Assembly: GCA_050012775.1 (NCBI GenBank)
Contig: JBEKGN010000001.1
Location: forward strand, 124,001-188,000
DNA from: Roseiarcus sp050012775
Lineage (GTDB): Bacteria; Pseudomonadota; Alphaproteobacteria; Rhizobiales; Beijerinckiaceae
Direction of reading: 5' to 3'
DNA length: 64,000 bases
Shown here one piece after another: positions 43,280 to 52,366 of this stretch. A model generated the notes under the pieces. That model worked only from the letters and a program-made list of their open reading frames with translations, made no database searches and had not been told where the DNA came from. The position numbers were made by a program, and so were the translations under genes. The first letter of the stretch is position 1, and every line of letters begins with the position of its first letter.

Positions 43280-44689
43280 ATGAAGACCGCCAAGGATGTC
43301 CTCAAGGCGATCAAGGACAACGATGTAAAATATGTCGATCTGCGTTTCACCGATCCGCGCGGCAAGTGGCAGCACGTCACTTTCGACCAGACGCTGATCG
43401 ACGAGGACGCCTTTGCCGACGGCCTGATGTTCGACGGCTCCTCGATCGCCGGATGGCGGGCGATCAACGAATCCGACATGACCTTGATGCCGGATCCGAC
43501 ATCGGCCTGCATGGACCCGTTCTTCGCGGCGTCGACGATGGTGATCAACTGCAACATTCTCGATCCCGCCACCGGTCAGCCCTACGGACGCGATCCGCGC
43601 GGCATCGCCAAGAAGGCGGAAGCCTATCTGAAGTCGACCGGCATCGGCGACACCGCCTTCTTCGGCCCGGAAGCCGAATTCTTCGTGTTCGACGACGTCC
43701 GCTTCAAAGCCGATCCCTACAACACGGGCTTCACGATCGACTCGGTCGAATTGCCGATCAATTCCGACACGCCCTACGAGGGCGGCAACCTCGGCCATCG
43801 CATCCGCACCAAGGGCGGCTACTTCCCGGTTCCGCCGCAGGATTCGGCGCAGGACATGCGCGGCGAGATGCTCGCGGCGATGGCGCAGATGGGCGCGGTG
43901 GTCGAGAAGCACCACCACGAAGTCGCCTCCGCGCAGCACGAGCTCGGCCTCAAGTTCGGCCCGCTGACCACGATGGCCGACAACATGCAGATTTATAAAT
44001 ACTGCATCCACATGGTCGCGCAGAGCTACGGCAAAACGGCGACCTTCATGCCGAAGCCGATCTACGGCGACAACGGCTCGGGCATGCACGTCCACCAGTC
44101 GATCTGGAAGGGCGGCAAGCCGGTGATGGCCGGCAACAAATACGCCGACCTCAGCCAGGAATGCCTCTACTACATCGGCGGCATCATCAAGCACGCCAAG
44201 GCGCTCAACGGCTTCACCAACCCCTCGACCAACAGCTACAAGCGCCTGGTCCCGGGCTTCGAGGCGCCGGTGCTGCTCGCCTATTCCGCGCGCAACCGCT
44301 CGGCCTCGTGCCGCATTCCGTGGACGTCCAACCCGAAGGCCAAGCGCGTCGAGGTGCGCTTCCCCGATCCCGTCGCCAATCCCTATCTCGCATTCTCGGC
44401 GATGCTGATGGCCGGCCTCGACGGCATCCAGAACAAGATCGATCCAGGCCCGGCGATGGACAAGGATCTCTACGACCTGCCGCCCAAGGAGCTCAAGAAG
44501 ATCCCGACGGTCTGCGGCTCGCTGCGCGAAGCCCTCGCCAATCTCGACAAGGACCGCGCCTTCCTTAAGGCCGGCGACGTGTTCAACGACGACTTCATCG
44601 ACAGCTATATCGAGCTGAAGATGGCCGAGGTGTACCGTTTCGAAATGGCGCCGCACCCGGTCGAGTTCGACATGTACTATTCCTGCTGA
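43280..44689 (+). CDS. glnA: Glutamine synthetase type I
   Basis: ATP-dependent ligation of glutamate and ammonia. The 469-residue length is that of dodecameric GSI. It has the beta-Grasp opening VKYVDLRFTDPRGKWQH, the metal-site FFGPEAEFFVFD, the ATP-site region SGMHVHQSIWKGG, NPSTNSYKRLVPGFEAP, and the adenylylation Tyr in KDLYDLPPKE, so GlnE control is expected. AGGAAAGG precedes the ATG. A strong terminator follows at 44714-44742. Confidence 0.98.
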   Translation: MKTAKDVLKAIKDNDVKYVDLRFTDPRGKWQHVTFDQTLIDEDAFADGLMFDGSSIAGWRAINESDMTLMPDPTSACMDPFFAASTMVINCNILDPATGQPYGRDPRGIAKKAEAYLKSTGIGDTAFFGPEAEFFVFDDVRFKADPYNTGFTIDSVELPINSDTPYEGGNLGHRIRTKGGYFPVPPQDSAQDMRGEMLAAMAQMGAVVEKHHHEVASAQHELGLKFGPLTTMADNMQIYKYCIHMVAQSYGKTATFMPKPIYGDNGSGMHVHQSIWKGGKPVMAGNKYADLSQECLYYIGGIIKHAKALNGFTNPSTNSYKRLVPGFEAPVLLAYSARNRSASCRIPWTSNPKAKRVEVRFPDPVANPYLAFSAMLMAGLDGIQNKIDPGPAMDKDLYDLPPKELKKIPTVCGSLREALANLDKDRAFLKAGDVFNDDFIDSYIELKMAEVYRFEMAPHPVEFDMYYSC

Positions 44690-44713
44690 GGCGGCCCGCC
44701 TCGGTTCGGGGAA

Positions 44714-44742
44714 GGGCGGCCGCAAGGCCGCCCTTTTCTTTT
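44714..44742 (+). terminator. Rho-independent terminator of glnA
   Basis: A perfect 8-base stem (GGGCGGCC / GGCCGCCC) with a GCAA tetraloop is followed by TTTTCTTTT, 24 bases after the glnA stop. It is the clearest intrinsic terminator in the window. Confidence 0.92.
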
Positions 44743-44854
44743 GGCGGGGCAAGATCGCCGCGCGCCGGCCGTTCTGGACAGCGCGCGCGTCCGGCTTCAT
44801 TCTGGCGCCGTTCGCGCCCGCCGGGGCGCCGAGTCGCAGCAGGAAGAAACGCCG

Positions 44855-45217
44855 ATGGCCAACCCGAGAGATCACATGCCGCCGCGCGGCGCCTTCGCCC
44901 TTCGCCGCCGCATGGCGGGCGCGCTGCTGGGGGTGCTAACCGCCTTCGGCGTCGTCGCGAGCGCCTCGGCCGCCGACGCGGATCACGGCGAGAAGCTCGC
45001 GCGGCGCTGGTGCGCGGCCTGCCACATCGTCGCCAACGATCAGACGCGCGGCGCGGACAACGTCGCGCCCTTCGCGACGATCGGCCGCATCCCTGGCCTC
45101 GACGCCGACAAGCTCGCGCTGTTCTTGCGCGATCCGCATCCGAAAATGCCGGACATGCAGTTGTCGCGACCCGAAACCGAGGATTTGGCGGCCTATATCA
45201 TCCGTCAGGCGCAATAG
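44855..45217 (+). CDS. Small periplasmic class I cytochrome c
   Basis: A 120-residue electron carrier with a signal peptide (RRRMAGALLGVLTAFG, cleavage near ASAAD about residue 40) and one heme-c site, C53-x-x-C56-H57 in WCAACH. The distal Met is M98 or M101 in KMPDMQLS. The start at 44855 has AGGAAGAA 6 bases upstream. It follows glnA after a terminator, so it is a separate unit. The redox partner is unknown. Confidence 0.88.
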   Translation: MANPRDHMPPRGAFALRRRMAGALLGVLTAFGVVASASAADADHGEKLARRWCAACHIVANDQTRGADNVAPFATIGRIPGLDADKLALFLRDPHPKMPDMQLSRPETEDLAAYIIRQAQ

Positions 45218-45232
45218 CCGCCACAGCCCCGC

Positions 45233-46459
45233 TCACGCCGCGATCAGCCCGCTCATCGGCTTGACGCCGAGCGTGACGGGAAACACCGCGCGGGCGAGCG
45301 TGTCGGCGGAAAGGCCGAGATGGTCGGCCAGCACGCCCTTGAGGACGGCGCGCAGGTCCGTCGTCGGCTTGAGATCGCGCGCCTCGTAGAGGTCGGCGGC
45401 CTTCAGGCCGGGCCAATCGGCGACGACGCGCCCGCCATTGAGCGCGCCGCCGGCGAGGAAAGCGACCGTCGCGGCGCCGTGGTCGGTGCCGGTGGTGCCG
45501 TTGACGCGCGCGGTGCGGCCGAATTCGGTGATCGCGACGACGACCGTCTCGTTCCAGCGCGCTCCGAGCTCGCTCTCGAAGGCGGCGAAGACGCCGTCGA
45601 GGCCGCCGAGCAATTGCGCGAGGCGCCCCGTCGCGCCGCCCTCGTTGGCGTGGGTGTCCCAGCCGTCGACGGCGAGCGCGCCGATCCGCGGGCCGTCGTC
45701 GGCGTTCATCAGTCGCGCCGCGCCCTGCGCCGCCTTGCGCATCACGAGCGCGACGTCGCCCCCAGGCTTGAGCGAATCCATGCCTTGCTTGTTCGCCATG
45801 CGCTCGGCCTCGAGGCCCGCCCGCAAAGCCCCGGCGAGCGCGGGGTCGGCGTGGTCGTAGAGGTTCATCAGCCGCGCGACGAGATCGTCGGTCGGCGGCG
45901 TCAGGCCCGAGGGCGCCCAGCCGAGGATCGGCGCGGGTCCGCGCAGGACGAGCGGCGCCGTGGCGCCGACCGCGAGCGCGCCCGGCGCGACGACCCGCTC
46001 GCCCTTGGGCAGCGCCGCCACGGCGCGATTGAGCCAGCCGCTTTCGATATGGCCGGGCGCCGGCATGCCGCTTTCGAGCACGTCCTGGCCGTCGAAATGC
46101 GAGCGCTCGCGATAAGCGGTCGCCGTCGCGTGGACGATCATCGCCTGCTTGGCGTCGTAGAGCCGCGCGAAATTGGTCATCGCGGGATTGAGGCCGAAGA
46201 AGTCGCCGAGCCTGAGCGCGGGATGATCGCCGCCCCATTGCAGCGCGAGCTCGCGGCGCAGATCGGAATAGTCGGGATCGCCGATCGGCGCGACGGCGCA
46301 GAGGCCGTCGAGCGCGCCGCGCAAGATGACGACGACGAGGCGCGGATCGCGCGAGCCCGCCGCGCTCGCCCAGCGCGGAATCGCGGCGGAGGCGAAGGAA
46401 GCGCCGGCGACGCCGAGCAGGGCGCGGCGCGAAAGAAACGGGGCGAAGAACGGCGACAT
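45233..46459 (-). CDS. DUF1501 secreted protein (Tat-type signal)
   Basis: A 408-residue protein of the DUF1501 family, part of the alkaline-phosphatase-like superfamily, function unknown. The N-terminus has a twin-Arg-like signal (FLSRRALLGVAGASFASA). The body has VVVILRGALDGL and, later, the metal-site-like GTDHGAATVAFLAGG. The AGGAGG ribosome binding site lies within the end of the DUF1800 gene, 3 bases away, so the two are coupled. DUF1501 and DUF1800 are a recurring pair in many bacteria. Confidence 0.88.
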   Translation of the reverse strand: MSPFFAPFLSRRALLGVAGASFASAAIPRWASAAGSRDPRLVVVILRGALDGLCAVAPIGDPDYSDLRRELALQWGGDHPALRLGDFFGLNPAMTNFARLYDAKQAMIVHATATAYRERSHFDGQDVLESGMPAPGHIESGWLNRAVAALPKGERVVAPGALAVGATAPLVLRGPAPILGWAPSGLTPPTDDLVARLMNLYDHADPALAGALRAGLEAERMANKQGMDSLKPGGDVALVMRKAAQGAARLMNADDGPRIGALAVDGWDTHANEGGATGRLAQLLGGLDGVFAAFESELGARWNETVVVAITEFGRTARVNGTTGTDHGAATVAFLAGGALNGGRVVADWPGLKAADLYEARDLKPTTDLRAVLKGVLADHLGLSADTLARAVFPVTLGVKPMSGLIAA

Positions 46460-46462
46460 CGC

Positions 46463-47920
46463 TTACCTCCTCTGGAATTCCGGCGACAGAATCAGCAGCG
46501 CGTAGGCCTGCTCCTGGCTCTCCGCGCGCGCCACCGCCTCGCGGGTCGCGGCGGAGGCGCCCGGCCCCAGAATGTCCTCGACGAGCGCGAGCGGCCGCGG
46601 CGCGTCCTTGATCTGGCGCGCGAATTGCGCGGCGAGTTCGAGGCGCATCTTGATCCCCTCGGGCGAAGCCCAGTCGGCGCTGTCGTCGCTGAATCCATTC
46701 GGCCCGCCGGGGCGCCAAAGCGGCATGCCCAAGAGATCGAGCGCGTTGAGCGCGGGGCCCGGATCGCTTGGGCTACGCGCGAAGGCGCGATAGGCCGCGA
46801 TCGTCAATTCCCAGGGATTGCGGATCTTCGTCGCCGGCGCGTCCCAGGCGGCCGCGTCGGCGACGAGCGCGCGGGCGAGCGCGCCGAGATCGCCGTCGGT
46901 TTCGCGAAAGACCCCGGCGAGGCGCCGCACAAGCCCGGGATCGGGCGAATCGGCGACGAAATGGCGCGCGAATTTCCGCGCAATGTGAGTCGCCGTCGCG
47001 CCCTCGCGCGCGACGTCGGCGAGCGCCGCCTCGCCCTGCGCGACGCCCTCCTGCAGATAAACGCGGCCGAGCACGGTGGCGGCCGTCGGCTCGTGCGCGT
47101 TGGCGTTGAAGACGAAGGTCCCGGGTTCGCCGAGCTTGCCCTCGCGGCCGACGATCGTCCAGCCGGTCAAAATATAGGCGAGTTGCGTGACGTCGGTCTG
47201 CGTGTATCCCGAGCCGACGCCCATCGTATGCAGTTCGAGAATCTCGCGCGCCAGGTTCTCGTTGAGGCCGGCCTTGCGATTCTGGCCCGCCCTGGAATTC
47301 GGCCCGACGGATTGCGCATTGTCGAGGAAGTTCAGCATCGCGGGATGTTGCTCCACCGCGCGCAGCATATCGGCGAAGCGCCCGAGCACGTGGGGGCGGA
47401 TCGCCTCGCGCTCGAAGGCGCCCGCCGCGGCGCGCCCGATGTTGCTCTTGGCCACCGACACGCAGAAGTGATTGGACCAAAACGCGACCAGCCGCTCAAG
47501 GAAGCCGATCGGCGCGGCGCAGGCCCGCTCGAGGCGCGCCTGCGCGTCGGCGCGGAAGAATTTCTGCTCCGGCGGCGGCTCGGGCGTCATCATCGGGCTC
47601 GTCGACCCCGCTGGCGGCGGGGCCATGGGATCGGGAGCCGTCAGCGCGGCGACATTCGGCGCGGGCATGCCGAGCGCGGCGATCTTGGCCGCGTCCGCGC
47701 GCTCGCGCTCCATCTTGCGGCGCAATTCGTCGGCGTAGACCGCTTGCAGAATCTGCGGCGCGCCGGCCAGGGCGGCGCCCTCGAGGCGCGCGCCGCCCGG
47801 CGTGGCGAGTTCGCTCAACAACGCTTCGCGCGGATCGCCCGACAGCATCCGCGACCCGGGCCGGGCGCCGAGGCCAAAACGCTTGAATGCAAGGAACCAC
47901 TCGGAATCGGCGGCTGACAT
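46463..47920 (-). CDS. DUF1800 protein
   Basis: A 485-residue member of DUF1800, a family of unknown function usually next to DUF1501. It opens with the conserved FLAFKRFGLGARPG and contains RLVAFWSNHFCVS, LNFLDNAQSVGPNSRAG and ENLAREILELHTMGV, the core signatures. No clear signal peptide is seen at the chosen start (47920, with GGAGC upstream). It is the upstream gene of the pair. The product's role, possibly in the envelope, is not known. Confidence 0.88.
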   Translation of the reverse strand: MSAADSEWFLAFKRFGLGARPGSRMLSGDPREALLSELATPGGARLEGAALAGAPQILQAVYADELRRKMERERADAAKIAALGMPAPNVAALTAPDPMAPPPAGSTSPMMTPEPPPEQKFFRADAQARLERACAAPIGFLERLVAFWSNHFCVSVAKSNIGRAAAGAFEREAIRPHVLGRFADMLRAVEQHPAMLNFLDNAQSVGPNSRAGQNRKAGLNENLAREILELHTMGVGSGYTQTDVTQLAYILTGWTIVGREGKLGEPGTFVFNANAHEPTAATVLGRVYLQEGVAQGEAALADVAREGATATHIARKFARHFVADSPDPGLVRRLAGVFRETDGDLGALARALVADAAAWDAPATKIRNPWELTIAAYRAFARSPSDPGPALNALDLLGMPLWRPGGPNGFSDDSADWASPEGIKMRLELAAQFARQIKDAPRPLALVEDILGPGASAATREAVARAESQEQAYALLILSPEFQRR

Positions 47921-48077
47921 CGCCCGCTCCGTCGGTTGCGCTCCCCAGCGGAGGCGATTATGCCGATCGATGCTGACCGAAACATGAACGGAACCGCGAT
48001 CCGCGGCGACACCGGTCGCCTCGCCCACGCAAACACACTATATTGAGCAATCCGAGACTCAGCAGAGACGCGATTCC

Positions 48078-48764
48078 ATGACCCAGACGCGCCAAATCCT
48101 CATCGTCGACGACGACGCCGATTTGCGCCAGGCGCTGACCGAGCAATTGGCGCTGCACGCCGAATTCAGGGTGACGGAGGCGGCCGACGTCGCAAGCGCC
48201 CGCCTCGCCGTCGAAAACGCCGCGCCCGATCTCATCATCATGGACGTCGGCCTGCCCGACATGGACGGGCGCGAAGCGGTGCGTCTCTTGCGGGCGGGCG
48301 GGTTCAAACGTCCGGTCATCATGCTCACGGCGCGCGATTCGGACGCCGACACGGTGATCGGCCTCGAATCGGGGGCCAACGACTATGTCGCCAAGCCGTT
48401 CCGTTTCGCGGTGCTGCTGGCGCGCATCCGCGTGCAGTTGCGCCAGCACGAGGCGAGCGAGGACGCCGAGTTCCAAATCGGCCCCTACGTCTTTCGTCCC
48501 GCGACCAAGAACCTCGTCGACGCCAAAGGCGGCAAGCTGCGTCTGACGGAAAAGGAAGCGGCGATCCTGCGCTTTCTCCATCGCGCCGAGCGTCAGGCGG
48601 TGCCGCGCGAAACGCTGCTGCGCGACGTATGGGGCTACAACGCCAACGTCACGACGCACACGCTGGAGACGCACATCTATCGTCTGCGCCAGAAAATCGA
48701 GGACGATCCGGCCGACGCGCGCCTTCTCGTCACCGACGCCGGCGGCTACAAGTTGCTGTCATGA
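48078..48764 (+). CDS. OmpR-type response regulator without adjacent kinase
   Basis: A 228-residue two-component regulator: receiver domain (residues 6-120) with phospho-acceptor Asp56 in LIIMDVGLPDMDG, the acidic pair DDD at 11-13 and Lys in YVAKPF, and a C-terminal winged helix (about 130-226, LRLTEKEAAILRFLHRA). No histidine kinase flanks it. A cNMP-binding protein gene starts 24 bases downstream, so the two are likely co-expressed. Confidence 0.93.
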   Translation: MTQTRQILIVDDDADLRQALTEQLALHAEFRVTEAADVASARLAVENAAPDLIIMDVGLPDMDGREAVRLLRAGGFKRPVIMLTARDSDADTVIGLESGANDYVAKPFRFAVLLARIRVQLRQHEASEDAEFQIGPYVFRPATKNLVDAKGGKLRLTEKEAAILRFLHRAERQAVPRETLLRDVWGYNANVTTHTLETHIYRLRQKIEDDPADARLLVTDAGGYKLLS

Positions 48765-48788
48765 GCGCGGCAATCGGAGCGCGGCCCA

Positions 48789-49232
48789 ATGAGCCTTGAA
48801 GGCGACGTCCGCCGAATGGGGCGCACGCGCCCCTTCGATCTCTTGCCGCGCGAGGCGCTGCAACTCATCGCCTTCTCCTGCGCTAGGAAGACCCTCAAGG
48901 CCGGCGAAACGCTCTTTGCGGAAGGCGAGCCGGCGGACGCGGCTTATTTCGTGCTGTCGGGCGCGATCGATCTCATCGCGCGCGGGGTCGAGCGCCGCGT
49001 CGAAGCCGGGGGGTTGATCGGCGAGACGGCGCTGATGACGGACGTCCAGCGCCGCGCCGGCGCGCGCGCCGCCGAAGACGCCGTGGCGCTGCGCATTCCC
49101 GGCGACGTGTTTCGCCGCGTCCTGTCGGAGTTTCCGCAGGCGGCCGTGAAGGTCCGCGCCGACGCCGTCGCACGCACGCGCGACTTTCTCGACCGGCTCG
49201 AAGAGGTCCGCGCGCGGGCGTTCGAGAGCTAG
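48789..49232 (+). CDS. Cyclic-nucleotide-binding domain protein without DNA-binding domain
   Basis: A 147-residue protein that is nearly all one cNMP-binding beta-roll (residues about 12-130: LKAGETLFAEGEPADAAYFVLSGAIDL, then GGLIGETALMTDVQRRAGARAAED). The phosphate cassette GETALMTDVQRRAGA includes the Arg-Ala-like end expected for cAMP/cGMP contact. The HTH of Crp/Fnr proteins is missing, so it may act by protein contact or be a shortened Crp. It follows an OmpR-type regulator. Confidence 0.85.
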   Translation: MSLEGDVRRMGRTRPFDLLPREALQLIAFSCARKTLKAGETLFAEGEPADAAYFVLSGAIDLIARGVERRVEAGGLIGETALMTDVQRRAGARAAEDAVALRIPGDVFRRVLSEFPQAAVKVRADAVARTRDFLDRLEEVRARAFES

Positions 49233-49391
49233 CGGTGAAAATCTGACGCTTGCTTCCCGCGCCGTAGATGACCGCAGTGCGACGCGGCGCCGTCTTTCGT
49301 CACTTGGCTCGCAGTGGATATCGACCGCTGAAAACGGCGCAACCGCGCGAACGGGCCGCATCGGCGATGGCGAGCCGAGCCGGAAGCGGGG

Positions 49392-50261
49392 TCACTTAAT
49401 CATTTCCATCGCGTGCTTGAGGCTTTCCCGCATACGGTTGAAGGAGACGGAGAGCGACGAGATTTCGTCTTTCCCCGGCTTGACGTAGACCTCGACGTTC
49501 TCCTCGCCCATGCTGACCGCATCGGCCGCTTTCGACACCCGCTTGACCGGCACGAGCACCATATAGTGCAGCAACAGGTTCAAGATGACGAAGACGACGG
49601 CGAATATCGCAACGAGAATGCTCATGAAGGTGAAGTAAGCGTCGCGGGCGAGCTTGAGCGGCACCGCCATCGGCACCGACAGAATCTGTGCGCCGACCGT
49701 CTCATTGAGCTTCCACCCAAACCCGTTCGCCGTCCCGTACGTCCGCGTCAAAGCCGCCGGCGCCGCCGCCGACGTGCTGTGGCAAGTCAGACAGGCTGCA
49801 TCGTCGATCGAGACCGGGCGCGCCAGATTGAGCGTGGGTCCGACTGAAGTGTCGCGTTCAACCACCAGCTCCCGGCGGGCTGGTTCGTTACGGAACAAGT
49901 CGATGACGTCGGCCTCCCATTCCTGCGCTCGATCGGACAGATTGGTCGGATTGAGCGCGGGTTCGCGATAGGTGTAGCCGGCGAAAGCCGCCTGCACGAC
50001 CCTGAAGTTTTTCTGCGCCGCGAAGGCGGGGACGTTCTCGGCGACGAATTTCCCGTCAACCTCCTTGGGAAGCAGCGGCACAAGTTCCTGGTCTGTGTAA
50101 CTGCGAATGGCGTTCACGGCCGTCAACATGATACGCGCGTTTTGCAACACTTGCTCGCGCGCGCTGTCGACGAAGACGCGGTCGAGGACGACGGCGGCGA
50201 TCAGGAATCCGACCGCGAAGGCGGCCAAGATCACAAGATTGAACTTTGCTCTAAGCCCCAT
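49392..50261 (-). CDS. Heme-binding DUF3365 (Tll0287-like) HAMP sensor
   Basis: A 289-residue membrane sensor. It has one helix (about residues 10-27), a periplasmic DUF3365 domain with heme-c site CLTCH (157-161), a second helix (212-233) and a HAMP domain to about 285. It has no kinase, cyclase or methyl-accepting output, so it must signal to a partner. The start at 50261 has GGGGACG upstream. It is divergent from the second TIR gene across 243 bases. Confidence 0.88.
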   Translation of the reverse strand: MGLRAKFNLVILAAFAVGFLIAAVVLDRVFVDSAREQVLQNARIMLTAVNAIRSYTDQELVPLLPKEVDGKFVAENVPAFAAQKNFRVVQAAFAGYTYREPALNPTNLSDRAQEWEADVIDLFRNEPARRELVVERDTSVGPTLNLARPVSIDDAACLTCHSTSAAAPAALTRTYGTANGFGWKLNETVGAQILSVPMAVPLKLARDAYFTFMSILVAIFAVVFVILNLLLHYMVLVPVKRVSKAADAVSMGEENVEVYVKPGKDEISSLSVSFNRMRESLKHAMEMIK

Positions 50262-50504
50262 AGTTCGTCCCCGTTGGCGCAAAGATGCACGGCCGGAAAT
50301 TACTCGAGTCGGCGAGCCGCAAATCTACTCCGAAAGGTGGGCTTAGCGCGATGGCGTCCTTGCGAAAAGAGATGGGCAAGAATCCGCCAGGCTGGCTGCG
50401 CCGTTGCGGCCGTCGCCGATCAGCGCGGCTAGCCATCGCATTGTGAATTGGGTAAACAGTTGAGCCGCGGCGATAAATTGGGATAGGCGCGAGAGCGAAA
50501 TATC

Positions 50505-51254
50505 GTGTCGCACGAGATCTCCCACATCTTCATTTGCTTCTCATCGAAGGATGAAGCGGTGGCGCGCGAGGTCGCTCAGTTCCTGGAAGCTGAGGGGCTG
50601 AAATGCTGGTTCTCGTCGCGCGACGTTTCGGGCGGCCAAAATTATCAAGAGACCATCGTTAACGCCATCGAGAGCGCGAGCGGCATGGTCTTCTTGTTTT
50701 CGACGAACTCGGGCGCTTCCGGGGAGGTCAGGAAGGAACTGTCGTTGGCGGGAAGCGTCAATGCGCCGGTCTTTCCGCTGCGGCTGTCGCCGATCACGCC
50801 CAGCGGCGCCTTGCGCTACGAACTCTCGACCCGCCAATGGATCGACATGTTTCCCGACCGGGAACAGGCGCTCCTCAAGCTGGCCGAGGCGATCCGCAAC
50901 GCTCCGGACTCTCGAGCGTCGCACGAGCGCGATGCGGTCGAGCCGGACGCGATCGCGACCGCGACGCCGGGCATTGTCGCCCACGCCGCGGCTACGGCGG
51001 CGTCACAGGCAAATCGGCGCGTCCAGGTCCCGCAGGCGCCGATCGTCGCGGTCGGCAGCCAGGAGTTCGAGTCGATCAGGGCATTGCTCGCGCATCATGT
51101 CGGCCCGATCGCTAAGATCCTCGTCGAGAAGACTGCCGCCAAGGCGCGCACGCGGGATGAGTTATGCGAGCAGCTCGCCGTTCACGTGAAGACGCCGTCC
51201 GATCGTGCGGCGTTCGTGCGCGCCGCAAGGGCGCGACTGGCGATCAAGTCGTAG
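50505..51254 (+). CDS. TIR-domain protein with C-terminal helical signalling domain
   Basis: A 249-residue soluble protein. Residues 8-132 are a TIR domain of the same subfamily as the one at 4848 (ICFSSKDEA, KCWFSSRDVSGGQNY, RYELSTRQWIDMFPD), with Glu78 in GEVRKELSLA as the candidate NADase residue. A flexible Ala-rich linker follows. Residues about 185-247 (IRALLAHHVGPIAKILVEKT, then DELCEQLAVHVKTPSDRAAF) form an all-helical module resembling the small C-terminal domain found in many bacterial kinases and cyclases. No partner of a known TIR defence system is adjacent. GTG start with a weak GAGAG upstream. Confidence 0.83.
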   Translation: MSHEISHIFICFSSKDEAVAREVAQFLEAEGLKCWFSSRDVSGGQNYQETIVNAIESASGMVFLFSTNSGASGEVRKELSLAGSVNAPVFPLRLSPITPSGALRYELSTRQWIDMFPDREQALLKLAEAIRNAPDSRASHERDAVEPDAIATATPGIVAHAAATAASQANRRVQVPQAPIVAVGSQEFESIRALLAHHVGPIAKILVEKTAAKARTRDELCEQLAVHVKTPSDRAAFVRAARARLAIKS

Positions 51255-51462
51255 AACGCCGTCAGACCGACGCAACGTCTTGATCGCGGGTCGTTCCGCC
51301 CGATGAAAATCGAAGAGCGATCGGAAGCGGATTTAATTCGCGTATTTCTTAGTCAGGCCGTCGTCGGCTCGTGGCGCGCCAAAATTTGCGCCGCCTGCTC
51401 ACAGCTCCGCTCCCCCCGAAGCCGACGAACAGCGCCGGAAACCAAGCGACAGATTTTCACCC

Positions 51463-51732
51463 CTAGTCCGCGCTCGAATTCGCGCCGATCGTCATCGAGC
51501 GCCGCAGTTGGGCGACGCCGACGGGCGAACCGACGAATTCGGGCGCGCTGATTTGGCCGGGGCGCGCGCTCCGGGCGCGAGGGGCGACGTGGGTCGGTTG
51601 CAGATCGATCATCGCCGCGACCGCCAGGACGGCCAGTCCGACGCCGAGCGAAAGCCAAAACTGCCGGCGCGCCGCCGCGGCGTCGAGGCCGAAGCCGATG
51701 TCACCGGTTTCGAAGCGAATGGCGTTTGACAT
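51463..51732 (-). CDS. Small single-helix membrane protein, hypothetical
   Basis: An 89-residue protein I do not recognise: a short polar N-terminus, one hydrophobic helix (about residues 25-43, FWLSLGVGLAVLAVAAMI) and a Pro/Arg/Ser-rich tail, probably exposed. The start at 51732 has GGAG 7 bases upstream. It lies between the TIR gene and a zincin gene on the opposite strand. Confidence that it is expressed is moderate. Confidence 0.5.
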   Translation of the reverse strand: MSNAIRFETGDIGFGLDAAAARRQFWLSLGVGLAVLAVAAMIDLQPTHVAPRARSARPGQISAPEFVGSPVGVAQLRRSMTIGANSSAD

Positions 51733-51828
51733 GCGCGGCTCCAAAAGCTTGTGTCGCCCTTACGCTTACGGTCCGCCTTCGCCATGGGGCGTCGGGCGCG
51801 CCGTCCCAGCGGGAAAGACGAAGTCGCC

Positions 51829-52254
51829 ATGACCGATTCGCCCGCACATCCCCCGCTCGGCGCGGCGCGCGCCCCGAGCGCCGCCGACATCGAAGCCCTG
51901 GCGCAGGCGGCCTTCGCGCAATTGCCGGCCTCGTTTCGCCGGCTCTGCGACGGCCTGGTGATTCAGGTCGTCGATTTCCCCGACGACGAGACGCTCGATG
52001 AAATGGGCGCCGCGAGCGAATTCGATCTATTGGGGCTCTTTCGCGGCCGCGGCCTGCCGATTCGGCCCGCGGTCGAGGAAACCGGCGCGATGCCCAATAT
52101 GATCTGGCTCTATCGGCGTCCGCTGCTCGACTTCTGGTGCGAGGGCGAGGAGACGCTGGGCGCCGTCGTCACCCACGTGCTGATCCATGAAATCGGCCAT
52201 CATTTCGGCCTTTCCGACGCGGATATGGCGGCGATCGAGGCGGCCGCGAGCTGA
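51829..52254 (+). CDS. Zincin-like metallopeptidase family protein
   Basis: A 141-residue member of the small zincin family (PF06262-like). The zinc site is HEIGHHFGLSD: His120, Glu121 and His124. The body matches EFDLLGLFRGRGL and MIWLYRRPLLDFW. Activity is not shown for most members. The start at 51829 gives the normal length; an in-frame ATG at 51784 would add 15 residues. Confidence 0.87.
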   Translation: MTDSPAHPPLGAARAPSAADIEALAQAAFAQLPASFRRLCDGLVIQVVDFPDDETLDEMGAASEFDLLGLFRGRGLPIRPAVEETGAMPNMIWLYRRPLLDFWCEGEETLGAVVTHVLIHEIGHHFGLSDADMAAIEAAAS

Positions 52255-52366
52255 AGCGCGGCATGCGGCGAAAGCGCCCTTCACAAGGGCGTCATGCTCG
52301 CTATAGACTATGGACGTCGCCGGATTCGGTCCGGCGATTCAATGCGCGGGGGATCGGAGCGTCTTC

